Of a stretch of 64,000 nt of DNA, positions 25,556 through 35,439 are shown one piece after another. A model generated the notes under the pieces. The model saw only the letters and a program-made list of their open reading frames with translations, was not told where the DNA came from and did not search any database. The stretch is taken from positions 1 to 64,000 of the forward strand of contig JAGWMG010000003.1 of NCBI GenBank assembly GCA_028871795.1, written 5' to 3'. The stretch comes from Alphaproteobacteria bacterium (GTDB lineage: Bacteria > Pseudomonadota > Alphaproteobacteria > Micropepsales > Micropepsaceae). Each line of letters starts with the position of its first letter. Positions within the stretch are counted from its first letter, which is position 1. Position numbers and translations under genes: made by a program.

Positions 25556-26458
25556 TTACGCCTTGGCCGTCAGCGCGCGGTAGGCGAAGGCGGCCGGTGC
25601 GAACGTCATGCCGTAGGTGAACGGCGCCAACAGGAACCCGATCCCCATCATCAGCGGCAAATGCGCCGACACCTGACGCATCTGTTCGATCGAATGGCGC
25701 GTGCGCGCCGCGGCATCGCCCGCCAGTTCGAGGTGCGGGTTGAGGAAATCCGGCCCCAGCACCGCGACGTCGGCAACAACGGCCACGATCGTGATCGGCA
25801 CCAGCACCGCCAGGCCGATCAGGACGATGCGCCAGAAATTGCCCTTGGTGAGCTGCCAGCTTCGCGTCATTCCGAACCCGCCCTCCATGACGGCGGCGGG
25901 CACCAGCAGGAAGCCGAGGCGGGCGAAGACATAGACGAGGCCAATTGCGCCGAGCGAGCCGATCAATACCGCGATTGCCACCGCGCGGTTCGGCAGCCCC
26001 GCGCCGGCCGCGGCGGAGGCGGGAAGCGCCGCATTGACCGCCAATCCGACGACCACGCCGGCAATGATGACCGCGAACAGGAAAACGAACATCAGCACAA
26101 ACAGGCCGACGAAGCCGCCGACGACGCGAAACTCGGCCGGCCCCAGCGCGAAGCGCAGGTACGACGGACGCTTCAGCGGGTTCAGGATCTCGCGCGTGAT
26201 CGCCACGGAGACCACCGCCAGCAGTACGATGGTGACGATCTCGAAGGCCAGTTCGCGCAGCACCAGCGCCGCCTGCCGGCTCATGTCTCCGCTGTCCAGT
26301 GCGCCGGCCATGCCGGAGAAATATGGCACCATGGTGAAATAACCGCCCACCGTCAGGATGACGATCGGCAGCCAGATCAGCCCGATGACCGTGCCCAAAC
26401 CGCCGAAAGTGAAGCGGTACGACTCCGCGACGGTTCGCGCCACCGGGATTTTGTTCAT
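25556..26458 (-). CDS. Multi-pass membrane protein, tandem paralogue 1
   Basis: A 300-residue integral membrane protein with about six hydrophobic helices and no known enzyme motif. It shares layout and motifs with the next two genes: an N-terminal KIPVARTVAESYRFTF stretch, a middle helix region with FFV-type Gly/Ala content, and a conserved SWQLTKGNFWRI segment between helices. That segment recalls membrane domains found next to glycerophosphodiester phosphodiesterases. It is the last gene of a three-gene minus-strand run, starting 4 nt inside the preceding gene (ATGA). Function is unknown. Confidence 0.75.
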   Translation of the reverse strand: MNKIPVARTVAESYRFTFGGLGTVIGLIWLPIVILTVGGYFTMVPYFSGMAGALDSGDMSRQAALVLRELAFEIVTIVLLAVVSVAITREILNPLKRPSYLRFALGPAEFRVVGGFVGLFVLMFVFLFAVIIAGVVVGLAVNAALPASAAAGAGLPNRAVAIAVLIGSLGAIGLVYVFARLGFLLVPAAVMEGGFGMTRSWQLTKGNFWRIVLIGLAVLVPITIVAVVADVAVLGPDFLNPHLELAGDAAARTRHSIEQMRQVSAHLPLMMGIGFLLAPFTYGMTFAPAAFAYRALTAKA

Positions 26459-27384
26459 GGACTCGCTACTCCTTCTGCCGGCGCGGCGGCTTCTGCCTGA
26501 CCCGCGGTGACGGCCTTATAGGCGCTCCCGATCGCGCCCGTCATCAGGCCTCTTATGGCGATGCCCTGCAGGACCAGGATCGTCACCACGGCCGGCAGCA
26601 GAGGAAGCAGATGGTGCAGGAAAGCGAAAATGTCTCTTGCGGCGGGATGGTGGGGCAGCTGCATGGCTTCCGTTATGGCCACCGGCAGGATGGTCATTTC
26701 CAGGGCCACCGCGGCGATGAACCCGACCGGAACGACGACCAGGAGCCACACGAAGAATATGCGCCAGAAATTGCCGCCCCCGAGCGACCACGAGCGGCCC
26801 AGCCCGATGCGGTTCTCCGCCACCACGACGGCCGGCAGGAAGAAGAACAGCCGCACCGCCGCATAGATGACGAAGAAGGCCGCCACGATGCCCAGAACGA
26901 TCCCTCCGGCGACCAGATACCCTTGCGGCACCGCCGCGGCGAATTTGGCCCCGAAGAAGATCAGCAGCCCTGCCGCGACCCCCAGGCCGGCGATCAGCAA
27001 TCCCACGATTACGCCGCCCAGTATCAACGCGCCGAGCATGCGCCACACCGGTGCGCCCAATGAGAAGTAGATCAACGTCACCGATTGTTTCAGCCCCAGC
27101 GCGTGGCGCATCAGGCCGACCAGGATCATCGCGCCGGCGATCACCCCGGCAAGCCCAATGATGCCGCGGGCCGCCCAAATCTGCGGCGTCAACACCTGCT
27201 CGGGCTTGAAGTGCGAGAAGTCACCCGCGAACCATGCGTGCGGCACGACCAGATAGACGAGCCCCGCAGTCAAGGCCAGGACCAGCAAGGTAGGAAACCA
27301 CATCGTCCCGACGATCGACACTATTCTCGTGAACAGGAAGCGATAGGCGCCGACCAGCGTCGCTTCCAACGGAATCTTTACCAT
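26455..27384 (-). CDS. Multi-pass membrane protein, tandem paralogue 2
   Basis: A 309-residue integral membrane protein with about six helices. It begins MVKIPLEATLVGAYRFLF and carries GRSWSLGGGNFWRIFFVW, the same inter-helix motif as its neighbours. It resembles paralogue 3 more closely than paralogue 1 (both have VEAT/LEATL-GAYRFLFT and VPHxW stretches). ATG at 27384 is preferred because GGAGGGG lies 8 nt upstream; an upstream start would run through that site. Function is unknown; no catalytic residues were seen. Confidence 0.75.
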   Translation of the reverse strand: MVKIPLEATLVGAYRFLFTRIVSIVGTMWFPTLLVLALTAGLVYLVVPHAWFAGDFSHFKPEQVLTPQIWAARGIIGLAGVIAGAMILVGLMRHALGLKQSVTLIYFSLGAPVWRMLGALILGGVIVGLLIAGLGVAAGLLIFFGAKFAAAVPQGYLVAGGIVLGIVAAFFVIYAAVRLFFFLPAVVVAENRIGLGRSWSLGGGNFWRIFFVWLLVVVPVGFIAAVALEMTILPVAITEAMQLPHHPAARDIFAFLHHLLPLLPAVVTILVLQGIAIRGLMTGAIGSAYKAVTAGQAEAAAPAEGVASP

Positions 27385-27432
27385 CACGCTTACCCCTCCA
27401 TCCAACCCGCAAACTTTTTTTCTACGGGCCGT

Positions 27433-28353
27433 TCATTCCGCCGGCGCATCCGGCGCCGTCACGGCGTTGTAGGCCTTGCCGATGGCGCCGCTCAACAACC
27501 CTATGATGGCAAGGCGCTGGACGAGCGCGACCGCGAGAAAAACCGGCAACACCGGCAACAGCGCATGCAGGAACGCCGCGATTTGCTCGGGATTCACGTG
27601 ATGCGCCGACTTCGCGGCCGGGGCCAGCTTCATCGCCTCGGCCATGACCGCCGGCATCACCGTCATCTGCAGGACGATATTGAAGACCACCGCGACCGGA
27701 ATAGTCGTCAGGAGGACCACGATAATGATCCGCCAAAAATTACCGCCGCCGAGCGACCAGGCGCGGCCCAGCCCGATGCGGTTCTCCGCCACCACCACCG
27801 CCGGGATGAAGAAACTCAACCGCACCGCCGCGTAGATGGCGAGGAGGACTTCGATCGTGCCGAGCACGACCAGGAGCGCGATCCCCGCGCCGTGCGGAAT
27901 CGTCGGCACCGCGAACTTCCACACCGCGCAAAACAGCACTGCCAAGACCGCGATCAGAATCACCTCGACCACCCACACCAGCAGATACGCCCCGATCATC
28001 CGCCACACCGGCGCCCCCAGCGAGAAATAGACGAAGGTCGTCGTGGTCTTCAGGCCCAGCGCGTGGCGCATCAAACCCGTGAAGACCATCGCCACCATCA
28101 GCAGCATGAGGAGCAGGCACGCGGGATAGATGCGCAAGAGCGGCATCATCGCGGCGATGGCGTCGCGCAGGGATTTCGGGTGCGGAAAATTCCCGCTCAG
28201 CCATTCATGCGGCACCGACAGGTAGAAAAGTCCGCCGCACAATCCGAAGAACAGCACGAAGGGAAACCACACCGTCCCGATGACCGACACGATGTTCGTG
28301 AACAGGAAGCGATAAGCGCCGCCAAGCGTCGCTTCCACGGGAATTCTTTTCAT
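27433..28353 (-). CDS. Multi-pass membrane protein, tandem paralogue 3
   Basis: A 306-residue integral membrane protein, the first gene of the three-gene run. It starts MKRIPVEATLGGAYRFLFTN, has VPHEWLSGNF after the first helix, and the signature GRAWSLGGGNFWRI. About six helices are predicted. Similarity to the next gene shows a recent tandem duplication. Both carry the SLGAPVWRM segment in the middle. It is 246 nt from the divergent amidase gene. Function is unknown. Confidence 0.75.
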   Translation of the reverse strand: MKRIPVEATLGGAYRFLFTNIVSVIGTVWFPFVLFFGLCGGLFYLSVPHEWLSGNFPHPKSLRDAIAAMMPLLRIYPACLLLMLLMVAMVFTGLMRHALGLKTTTTFVYFSLGAPVWRMIGAYLLVWVVEVILIAVLAVLFCAVWKFAVPTIPHGAGIALLVVLGTIEVLLAIYAAVRLSFFIPAVVVAENRIGLGRAWSLGGGNFWRIIIVVLLTTIPVAVVFNIVLQMTVMPAVMAEAMKLAPAAKSAHHVNPEQIAAFLHALLPVLPVFLAVALVQRLAIIGLLSGAIGKAYNAVTAPDAPAE

Positions 28354-28599
28354 TGGACCCACCCCATTTCCTCACCCGGTGAATAGATTACGCTTCATTC
28401 AGATTTGCGACAAATCGGTTCCGCGGTCGCATCGCGCACAACGTCCTTCAACCGATCGTCGGCGCGCGCCGTTCTTGACTGTGTCCGACTCAAACCTGCC
28501 ACCCATTTGCGCCCGGATTTTCGCGGAATGGCGGGCTTTTCCGGCCGATGACAACGCGGCGGACGAAGTCTAGAGTTTCGGTTAACACGCGGAGGGATC

Positions 28600-30030
28600 A
28601 TGGCATTCAGCGAATACAACCGCACCGACGGGTTGGGCCTTGCCGAGCACGTCGCCAACAAGGACGTGACGGCAGCCGAGCTTCTGGAGGAGGCCATCGC
28701 GCGCGCGGAACGGCTCAACCCCGCGCTGAACGCGATCGTCTACAAGGATTACGAACGCGCGCGCGCCGTCGCACGAGGCCCGCTGCCGGCAGGGCCGTTC
28801 GCCGGAGTGCCGTTCCTGTTCAAGGATATTTTCGCGATGGTGCAAGGCACGCCGACGCGGCAAGGCGCGCGGTTCTTCCCCGCCTTTCCCGCCGATCACG
28901 ATTCCTATCTGACGGTACGCTTCAAGAAAGCGGGCCTGATCGCATTCGGCAAGACGAACGTGCCGGAATTCGGGTTGGTGCCGACGACGGAAGGCAAGCT
29001 CTACGGCCCGGCGCACAATCCGTGGAACCTCGCTCATTCGACGGGCGGATCGTCCGGCGGCTCCGCGGCGGCGGTGGCGGCGGGCATCGTTCCGCTGGCG
29101 CACGGCAACGACGGCGGCGGCTCGATCCGCATTCCCGCCTCGTGCTGCGGGCTGGTCGGACTGAAGCCGTCGCGCGGGCGCATCTCGTACGGCCCGGACA
29201 TGGCCGATGCGGTGGACGGGTTAGCGGTGGACTTGGTCGTCTCGCGCAGCGTGCGTGACACGGCGGCGGCGCTCGACGCGGCGGGCGGCAACGAGCCCGG
29301 CGATCCTTACAGCGCGCCGCCCGCGCCCGCTTCCTATCTCCAGGCGTCGAAGCAAAAGCCGAAGCGCCTGCGCATCGGCTTCGCCAAAAAGAAACTCGAC
29401 GGCACGCTTGTCCACCCCGATTGCATCGCCGCGGTGGAACACGCCGCCAAGCTGTGCGCCGATCTCGGCCACGCGGTGGAAGAAGCCTCGCCCGATGTGG
29501 AACTGGCCGTGCTGATGCCGGCCTTCATGGCGCTGTGGACGAGCAACCTGGCGGCAATCGTCGATTTCGTCGCGCGGCTGACCGGGCAGACGCCGTCGCC
29601 CGACAACATGGAGGGCCTCACGCTCGGCCTTTACGAAGCGGGCAAGCGCGTCGGCGCCAGCGATTATCTGCTGGCCAAGATGACGCTCAACCTCGCCGCG
29701 CGCGGGGCCGCGAAATTCCACCAGACCTACGATCTGTGGCTGACGGCCACGCTGGGCGCGCCGCCGGTGAAGCTCGGCAGCTTCGATCTCGAGGAGCGCG
29801 ACCCCGGCAAGGGCATGGCGCCGTTCGTGGACTACGTGCCCTTCACGGCGGCGCAGAACATCACGGGCCAGCCCGCGATCAACCTGCCTTTGCATTGGAA
29901 CGCAGCTGGTCTGCCCATCGGCGTGCAGTTCGTGGCGCCTCTGGGCGACGAACTCACGCTGCTGCAACTGGCCACCCAGCTCGAACACGCCGCGCCGTGG
30001 TTCGCACGGTATGCGACGATAAAAGTCTAG
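28600..30030 (+). CDS. Amidase-signature family hydrolase
   Basis: A 476-residue amidase. The signature is complete: the catalytic lysine in [10 protein letters not shown], the glycine- and serine-rich [16 protein letters not shown] with the cis-Ser and nucleophile Ser, and [25 protein letters not shown] downstream. The C-terminal [19 protein letters not shown] is typical of the general amidase branch rather than GatA, and no gatB or gatC is nearby. The substrate cannot be told from sequence. GGAGGGATC lies just ahead of the ATG. It is divergent from the membrane-protein trio and convergent with the ElyC-like gene, with only 2 nt between. Confidence 0.9.
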   Translation: MAFSEYNRTDGLGLAEHVANKDVTAAELLEEAIARAERLNPALNAIVYKDYERARAVARGPLPAGPFAGVPFLFKDIFAMVQGTPTRQGARFFPAFPADHDSYLTVRFKKAGLIAFGKTNVPEFGLVPTTEGKLYGPAHNPWNLAHSTGGSSGGSAAAVAAGIVPLAHGNDGGGSIRIPASCCGLVGLKPSRGRISYGPDMADAVDGLAVDLVVSRSVRDTAAALDAAGGNEPGDPYSAPPAPASYLQASKQKPKRLRIGFAKKKLDGTLVHPDCIAAVEHAAKLCADLGHAVEEASPDVELAVLMPAFMALWTSNLAAIVDFVARLTGQTPSPDNMEGLTLGLYEAGKRVGASDYLLAKMTLNLAARGAAKFHQTYDLWLTATLGAPPVKLGSFDLEERDPGKGMAPFVDYVPFTAAQNITGQPAINLPLHWNAAGLPIGVQFVAPLGDELTLLQLATQLEHAAPWFARYATIKV

Positions 30031-30032
30031 CC

Positions 30033-30782
30033 TCAGCGATAGGCGATGAGGCCGATCCATTCGTGAACGGCGGCATCCATGATTTCCAGATTTTTCGGTA
30101 TCTCGAAGATGCCCAGGAATTGTCCGTCTGCGGTCAAATAGTCGGTGGGCCACGGAATCATGTTCCAATGTATGCGTTCGGCGACACGCATCGAGCGTGG
30201 CATGTGAATCGCCGAAGTCGCCAGAACCCATACCTCACCGGGACGCGGTTTGGCGATCGCCCGGGAAAAGACGAAATTCTCCCACGTATTGTGCGACCGG
30301 CCTTCCAGTGTGAGACGGCTGGGGTCCAGTCCCAGCTGCCCGAAGATGTACTTTGCGGCCGGTGCGTCCCCGCTTTTGCCGTTGATGGCTCCCGATCCGC
30401 CGCTGAACACAACGCGTGCATTGGGATAGCGCCTCGCCAATTCATACGCGGAAACAATTCGGGCTTCGGCGAGTGTCGCCGCAGGGGCCGCGCGGGACTT
30501 GAGAACGTCAGTGTCCAGACCGCCGCCCAGAACCAGAATACCGTCGACATGGGACGGCCAACCCGGCCGCGTAAACCGGTTTTCAAGCGGCCGCGCCAGC
30601 AATATCCCCGTCGGCAAAATGCCTATGACGACGAACAGAACGGCCGCCGCGGCGGCAAGGCGCTGGCCGATGCGTTCGAACTTCGTTGCCAGCAAGATCG
30701 CCGCCGCGATTGTCATCAGAGCCAGAAAATGACTGGGCGCGAAAATCAGCCAAAACAATTTTGACGCTATGAAAAACCCCAT
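30033..30782 (-). CDS. ElyC/YdcF-like DUF218 membrane protein
   Basis: A 249-residue protein with two N-terminal membrane helices (about 5-30 and 36-60) and a periplasmic DUF218 domain. The domain has GILVLGGGLDT, VVFSGGSG and TWENFVFS, the pattern of the ElyC/SanA/YdcF group. ElyC is tied to peptidoglycan and envelope assembly in Escherichia coli; the reaction here is unknown. It ends 2 nt from the convergent amidase stop. Confidence 0.85.
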   Translation of the reverse strand: MGFFIASKLFWLIFAPSHFLALMTIAAAILLATKFERIGQRLAAAAAVLFVVIGILPTGILLARPLENRFTRPGWPSHVDGILVLGGGLDTDVLKSRAAPAATLAEARIVSAYELARRYPNARVVFSGGSGAINGKSGDAPAAKYIFGQLGLDPSRLTLEGRSHNTWENFVFSRAIAKPRPGEVWVLATSAIHMPRSMRVAERIHWNMIPWPTDYLTADGQFLGIFEIPKNLEIMDAAVHEWIGLIAYR

Positions 30783-30987
30783 CCCACCACCGCTTGTCCA
30801 AGGGTACGATCTTTATCATGCGGCAAGGTTCGCCCTGGCGTCACCCATGTGGCCGAATTGTCACATCCATATCCCCCGCAGGTGTCGTATGCCGCGCGGG
30901 AGCGCATAAATGCGAACTCGGAAGCCAAACACAAATAGAGATAGGCGGTATGGCCGAGCCCGCAAGATGCAGGTTGAAGGAGCAGGT

Positions 30988-32337
30988 TTGAACGACACCA
31001 TCCACATCGTCGGCGGCGGATTGGCCGGCAGCGAAGCGGCGTGGCAAGCGGCCCGGGCCGGCGCCCGCGTGGTGCTGCACGAGATGCGCCCGGTGCGCGG
31101 AACCGAGGCGCATCGGACCGACGGGCTGGCCGAACTGGTGTGCTCGAACTCGCTGCGCTCCGACGATGCCTTGAACAACGCCGTCGGCCTCTTGCACGAG
31201 GAGATGCGCCGCGCCGGCTCGCTGATCCTTGCCGCCGCCGATGCGCACAAACTGCCGGCGGGAGGCGCGCTGGCGGTGGACCGTCACGGATTTTCCGCCG
31301 CCGTCACCAAGGCGCTCGCGGAACACCCGAACGTCGAAATCCGCCGCGAAGAGATCGCCGCGCTGCCGTCGGATTGGAAATCCGCCATCATCGCCACCGG
31401 GCCGCTCACCGCTCCCGCGCTTGCCGAATTCATCCGTATACTGACGGATGAGGAGGCCCTGTCGTTCTTCGACGCCATCGCGCCCGTCGTCCATCGCGAG
31501 TCGATAGACATGAACGTGGCCTGGATGCAGTCGCGCTACGATAAGATCGGGCCGGGGGGCGACGGCGCCGACTACGTCAATTGTCCGCTCGACGAGGAGC
31601 AATACCGCGCCTTCGTGGAGTCGCTGCTGGCGGGCGAGAAGACCGATTTCAAGGAATGGGAGACCTCGACGCCCTATTTCGAGGGCTGCCTGCCGGTGGA
31701 AGTGATGGCGGCGCGCGGCGTCGACACGCTGCGCTACGGTCCGATGAAGCCGGTGGGGCTCAGCGACACGCGCACCGGCGCGCGGCCCTACGCCGTCGTG
31801 CAACTCCGCCAGGACAACGCGCTGGGCACGCTGTGGAACATGGTGGGCTTCCAGACCAAGCTGAAGCACGGCGAGCAGGTTCGCATCTTCCGCACGATCC
31901 CCGGCCTCGAAAACGCGAGCTTCGCGCGGCTGGGCGGGCTGCACCGCAACACCTTCATCAACGCCCCTCGCCTACTCGATGCGCGGTTGCGGCTGAAGGC
32001 GCGGCCCGCGCTGCGCTTCGCCGGGCAGATCACCGGCGTCGAAGGCTATGTGGAGAGCGCCGCCATCGGCTTGCTGGCCGGGCGTTTCGCGGCGGCCGAG
32101 GCGCGCGGTGAAATGTGCCAAGCGCCGCCGCCCACCACCGCGCTCGGCGCCCTGCTCGCACACATCACCGGCGGCGCCGACGCCGAGACCTTCCAGCCGA
32201 TGAACGTGAATTTCGGACTGTTCCCCGATCTTCCGCCGCCGGAGAAAATCCGCGGCCGCGACCGCAAGAAGGCGTTGTCCCATCGCGCGCTGGCGGATCT
32301 GGAGAAGTGGCTCGGTCGAAAGGCGGCCGCGGAATAA
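30988..32337 (+). CDS. trmFO: Folate-dependent tRNA (uracil-54-C5) methyltransferase TrmFO
   Basis: A 449-residue FAD enzyme that makes ribothymidine at tRNA position 54 using methylene-tetrahydrofolate. The FAD site [18 protein letters not shown] is at the N-terminus, followed by [41 protein letters not shown] and the Cys-containing [12 protein letters not shown]. The TTG at 30988 is taken as start: GAAGGAG lies 6-7 nt ahead and the protein then begins at the family position; ATG at 30967 would add seven residues and contain that site. It abuts the convergent squalene synthase-family gene. Confidence 0.95.
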   Translation: MNDTIHIVGGGLAGSEAAWQAARAGARVVLHEMRPVRGTEAHRTDGLAELVCSNSLRSDDALNNAVGLLHEEMRRAGSLILAAADAHKLPAGGALAVDRHGFSAAVTKALAEHPNVEIRREEIAALPSDWKSAIIATGPLTAPALAEFIRILTDEEALSFFDAIAPVVHRESIDMNVAWMQSRYDKIGPGGDGADYVNCPLDEEQYRAFVESLLAGEKTDFKEWETSTPYFEGCLPVEVMAARGVDTLRYGPMKPVGLSDTRTGARPYAVVQLRQDNALGTLWNMVGFQTKLKHGEQVRIFRTIPGLENASFARLGGLHRNTFINAPRLLDARLRLKARPALRFAGQITGVEGYVESAAIGLLAGRFAAAEARGEMCQAPPPTTALGALLAHITGGADAETFQPMNVNFGLFPDLPPPEKIRGRDRKKALSHRALADLEKWLGRKAAAE

Positions 32338-33057
32338 TCAGATGCCCCCGCGTATCGCAGCCCATAGCAGCGCGATCTGCTTTCGCCACAGCGGCGGGTC
32401 GCTGCGCTTGAGGTAGAGCGGCACCAGCGCGGCCGGCAGGAACGCGGGCAAGGCCTCGGCCGGCATCGCGATTTTGCGCGCGGCCGTGAGGTGGTGACGA
32501 GTACGTCGTCTCGCGTCGCCGAGAAGACCGTCCGGCAGGAACCGCTTGTCGCGCGCCGCATGGAACGGGATCGAGCGCAGCAGACCCGCCAGCGCATATG
32601 CGATGCCCGCTTGGCGCGCCGGACCATCGGCTTCGGCGCTCAACACCCGCGCCGCCAGGCGCATCAAATTGCCAGACGTCGCATCCGCATAGGCTTCGAG
32701 CGCCGCCATATCCGCGAAGGTGTCCGCCGACGCGTCGAAGGCGCGCGCTTCGATCAGCCGCTCGAACCACGCGGCGGGAAGATTGTTCGCCGCCAGCGTT
32801 TCGGCCAGCGCCTGCACCACGGGATGATCGCGAGGCTTGCCGGCGCGCGCGCCCTCCACCGCCTCGCGCCACCATGCCAGACGGATGTCGGCCAGCATCG
32901 GCTCGCGCGCCGTTTCCGCCACGCGCGCCAGCTCGTAGTTGAAGGCATAGAGTGCGAACAGGAAAGGACGTTTGCCGGCGGGCGCGAACAAGGCGGAGAA
33001 ATAGCGGTCGGGATCGCGCCGGTGGACGATTTCTTCGCAGGCGGAAAATGCGGACAC
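32338..33057 (-). CDS. Squalene/phytoene synthase-family protein
   Basis: A 239-residue member of the class I trans-isoprenyl head-to-head synthase fold. It has RRDPDRYFSALFAP, ALYAFNYELARVAE, IRLAWWREAVEG and SGNLMRLAARVL, but the aspartate-rich DXXXD catalytic motifs of true synthases are degenerate, as in the NDUFAF6-like proteins linked to respiratory complex I assembly. Such genes commonly sit beside secDF and trmFO in alphaproteobacteria, as here. GTG at 33057 is preferred: AGGACGAG precedes it, whereas a start at 33111 would place the terminator hairpin at 33082-33103 inside the coding region. Confidence 0.8.
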   Translation of the reverse strand: MSAFSACEEIVHRRDPDRYFSALFAPAGKRPFLFALYAFNYELARVAETAREPMLADIRLAWWREAVEGARAGKPRDHPVVQALAETLAANNLPAAWFERLIEARAFDASADTFADMAALEAYADATSGNLMRLAARVLSAEADGPARQAGIAYALAGLLRSIPFHAARDKRFLPDGLLGDARRRTRHHLTAARKIAMPAEALPAFLPAALVPLYLKRSDPPLWRKQIALLWAAIRGGI

Positions 33058-33081
33058 GACGCTCGTCCTATGAACGAAAGA

Positions 33082-33103
33082 GCCGCCCGGCGATCCGGGC
33101 GGC
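33082..33103 (-). terminator. Intrinsic terminator after the PuuD-like gene
   Basis: A perfect 9-bp stem, GCCGCCCGG with CCGGGCGGC, closed by a four-base loop. On the minus strand it is followed by TCTTTCGTTC. It lies 27 nt beyond the stop of the PuuD-like gene and just ahead of the squalene synthase-family gene, so it should separate these two transcripts. Confidence 0.75.
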
Positions 33104-33129
33104 CCCTTCAACCGTCGATGCGCCTGCGC

Positions 33130-33744
33130 TCAATAGATGTTCTGCGCGGCGACCATGGCGAACAGCATCGGGATCGAAAGCATGGTGTTGATGCGGCTGT
33201 ACATGCCCGCGGTCTTGGCGGCGGCCGCTTTCTCGTCGGCGGACAGATTGGGGAATTTATCGCCGATGTTCAGCGCCTTCTTCTGGTTCGGCCAGATCAG
33301 GAACCAGACGTTGAACCACATGATGGTCCCGAACCACATGCCGACGCCGATGCTGATGGCCTTCGGATTGACGAAGCCCTCGATGGAGTCGAGCGTGTAG
33401 GCCTGCAGCAGATAGCCGTTCAACTGCGCCAGGACGATGCCGAAGACGATGGTGCCCATCGCCGCCCAGCGGAACCAGAACAAGGCGGCGGGCGTGATGA
33501 ACTTGCCCAGCGCCGGGCGCAGCTCGGCGGGAATCTTCGGCGTCGTCGGCGTGGAGACGAAGTTGAAGTACCACAACAGCCCGATCCACATGACGCCGCA
33601 CAGCACGTGCAGCCAGCGGATCAGGAACGGCCAGAACGTCGGCGCGTCGAAGCCCTGGATGTAGAGGTAAAGAACGAACATCAGCGCCGCGAGCGCGACT
33701 CCCGCGATCACCGTGTTGCGCAAATCCGAAAAGAAAGCGGCCAT
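33130..33744 (-). CDS. PuuD-type (urate oxidase N-terminal) membrane domain protein
   Basis: A 204-residue membrane protein with about five helices, matching the N-terminal DUF989 domain of the membrane urate hydroxylase PuuD: IRWLHVLCGVMWIGLLWYFNF, FWFRWAAMGT, MWFGTIMWFNVWFLIWPNQKK. The cytochrome c domain that full PuuD (about 400 residues) carries at its C-terminus is absent, so whether it oxidises urate is doubtful; histidines for heme binding are present in the first helices. It occupies the place after secD where secF is usual, and is followed by an intrinsic terminator. Confidence 0.8.
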   Translation of the reverse strand: MAAFFSDLRNTVIAGVALAALMFVLYLYIQGFDAPTFWPFLIRWLHVLCGVMWIGLLWYFNFVSTPTTPKIPAELRPALGKFITPAALFWFRWAAMGTIVFGIVLAQLNGYLLQAYTLDSIEGFVNPKAISIGVGMWFGTIMWFNVWFLIWPNQKKALNIGDKFPNLSADEKAAAAKTAGMYSRINTMLSIPMLFAMVAAQNIY

Positions 33745-33819
33745 GCCGGTTTCCCCCTTCGCTGTGAATCAGTCGGAGAGCTTATTACGCCTATTCCCGA
33801 CATGCCAAGTCGGAATTGC

Positions 33820-35433
33820 CTAGATCGTCAGCTTTTTCGGCCGGCGGATATGCAGCCAGGCGACCACGATCAGCCTTGTGACCATCACCGCCGTGAAGAA
33901 CGAGGTGATGATGCCCACGCCCAGGGTCACGGCGAAGCCGCGCACCGGCCCCGAGCCCAGCTCGAACAGGATCAGGGAAGCGATCAAGTGGGTTGCGTTG
34001 GCGTCGATGATCGTCGCCATGGCGCGGCGGAAGCCCGCGTCGATCGAGCCGAGCATGCTTCGCCCGTTGCGCTGTTCCTCGCGGATGCGCTCGTAGATCA
34101 GCACGTTGGCGTCCACCGCCATGCCCATGGTGAGCACGATGCCCGCGATGCCTGGCAGCGTCAGGGTGGCGCCGAACAGCGTCAGGATTGCCAGCAGCAG
34201 GATGACGTTGAGCGTCAGAGCGGCGTCCGCGAAAACACCGAACAGCCCGTAGCGCAGGACCATGAATACGGCGACCAAAAACAGGCCCGCGATGGCGGAG
34301 TACTGGCCCGCTTTCACCGAATCCGCGCCCAGTTCGGCGCCGACGGTGCGCTGCTCGATCGGCTTCAACTTCGCCGGCAGCGCGCCGGCGCGCAGCAAGG
34401 CCGACAGATCGGTGGCCTCCTGCATGGTGAAATTGCCTTCGATCTCGCCGGAGCCGCCAAGGATCGCTTCGCGGAAGACGGGCGCCGAAATGACCTTCTT
34501 GTCGAGAACGATGGCGAAGCGGTGACCCACATTGTTCTTGCTCGTATCGGCGAATTCGCGGGCTCCGACATTGTCGAAGCGTAGCGTCACCACGACCCCG
34601 CCGGTCTGTTGGTTGGACGCGGCTTGCGCGTCTTTCAACCTGTCGCCGTCGACCGCCACCCGCTTTTCGACGACGATGGGGACCGGGGTCTTGGTTCCGT
34701 GTTCGACGTCGTACAAAAGCTCGTCGCCGATGGGGACGTTGCCTCTCTGCGCCGCCTGGATGTCGGCCGTTTCGTCCACCAACTGGAACGTCATCTTGGC
34801 GGTCGTCTGCAGGATGGAAAGAAGGCGCGTGGGATCCTGCAGGCCCGGCACCTGCACCACGATGCGGTCCTTGCCCTGCTGTTCGATGCTGGGTTCCTTG
34901 GTGCCCAATTCGTCGATGCGCCGGCGCACGACTTCGATCGAGCGGCTGACCACGTCCGTTTCGGTTTGCTTTTTGTAGGCGTCGGTCATGTGCATGACGA
35001 TGACGCCGCCGCCCGGCTGGCTGACGTCGAATTCGCGCCCGCCGACGGAGAACACCGCGCCGCTCAGCTGCGGATTGACGTCCTTGAGCGCGGCCAACGC
35101 ATCGTCGAACTGGGCCGCTTCGATGATCCGGACGTGGACGCTATCGCCCGCGGCCGAAAGATCGGCATAGCCGATATGCGCCTTGCGCAGCGTACGGCGG
35201 ATGTCGCCGAGCGTCGTCTCCAGACGTCCCTTCATCACATCGTCGAGATCGACCTCGAGCAGGACGTAGGAGCCGCCCTGCAGGTCGAGGCCGAGACTGA
35301 CCGTGTTGTGCGGAAGCCAGCTCGGCATCTTCGCGCGCACCTGCTCGGGCAGCGCGTTGGGCAGCGAGATCATCGCCCCGCTAAGGAGGATGACGGAGAC
35401 CAGTATGCGGACCCAGGCGGAAACCTGCAGCAT
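33820..35433 (-). CDS. secD: Protein translocase subunit SecD
   Basis: A 537-residue RND-like membrane protein that uses the proton gradient to help late steps of Sec export. It has the first helix (ILVSVILLSGAMISLPNAL), the long periplasmic P1 domain, GLDLQGGSYVLLEVD, and five C-terminal helices with VGAELGADSVKAGQYSAIAG and AGIVLTMGMAVDANVLIYERIREE. It starts 6 nt after yajC, forming the usual yajC-secD pair. Unexpectedly, secF does not follow and no SecF domain is fused to its C-terminus, which ends shortly after the last helix. Confidence 0.97.
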   Translation of the reverse strand: MLQVSAWVRILVSVILLSGAMISLPNALPEQVRAKMPSWLPHNTVSLGLDLQGGSYVLLEVDLDDVMKGRLETTLGDIRRTLRKAHIGYADLSAAGDSVHVRIIEAAQFDDALAALKDVNPQLSGAVFSVGGREFDVSQPGGGVIVMHMTDAYKKQTETDVVSRSIEVVRRRIDELGTKEPSIEQQGKDRIVVQVPGLQDPTRLLSILQTTAKMTFQLVDETADIQAAQRGNVPIGDELLYDVEHGTKTPVPIVVEKRVAVDGDRLKDAQAASNQQTGGVVVTLRFDNVGAREFADTSKNNVGHRFAIVLDKKVISAPVFREAILGGSGEIEGNFTMQEATDLSALLRAGALPAKLKPIEQRTVGAELGADSVKAGQYSAIAGLFLVAVFMVLRYGLFGVFADAALTLNVILLLAILTLFGATLTLPGIAGIVLTMGMAVDANVLIYERIREEQRNGRSMLGSIDAGFRRAMATIIDANATHLIASLILFELGSGPVRGFAVTLGVGIITSFFTAVMVTRLIVVAWLHIRRPKKLTI

Positions 35434-35439
35434 CTTCGA

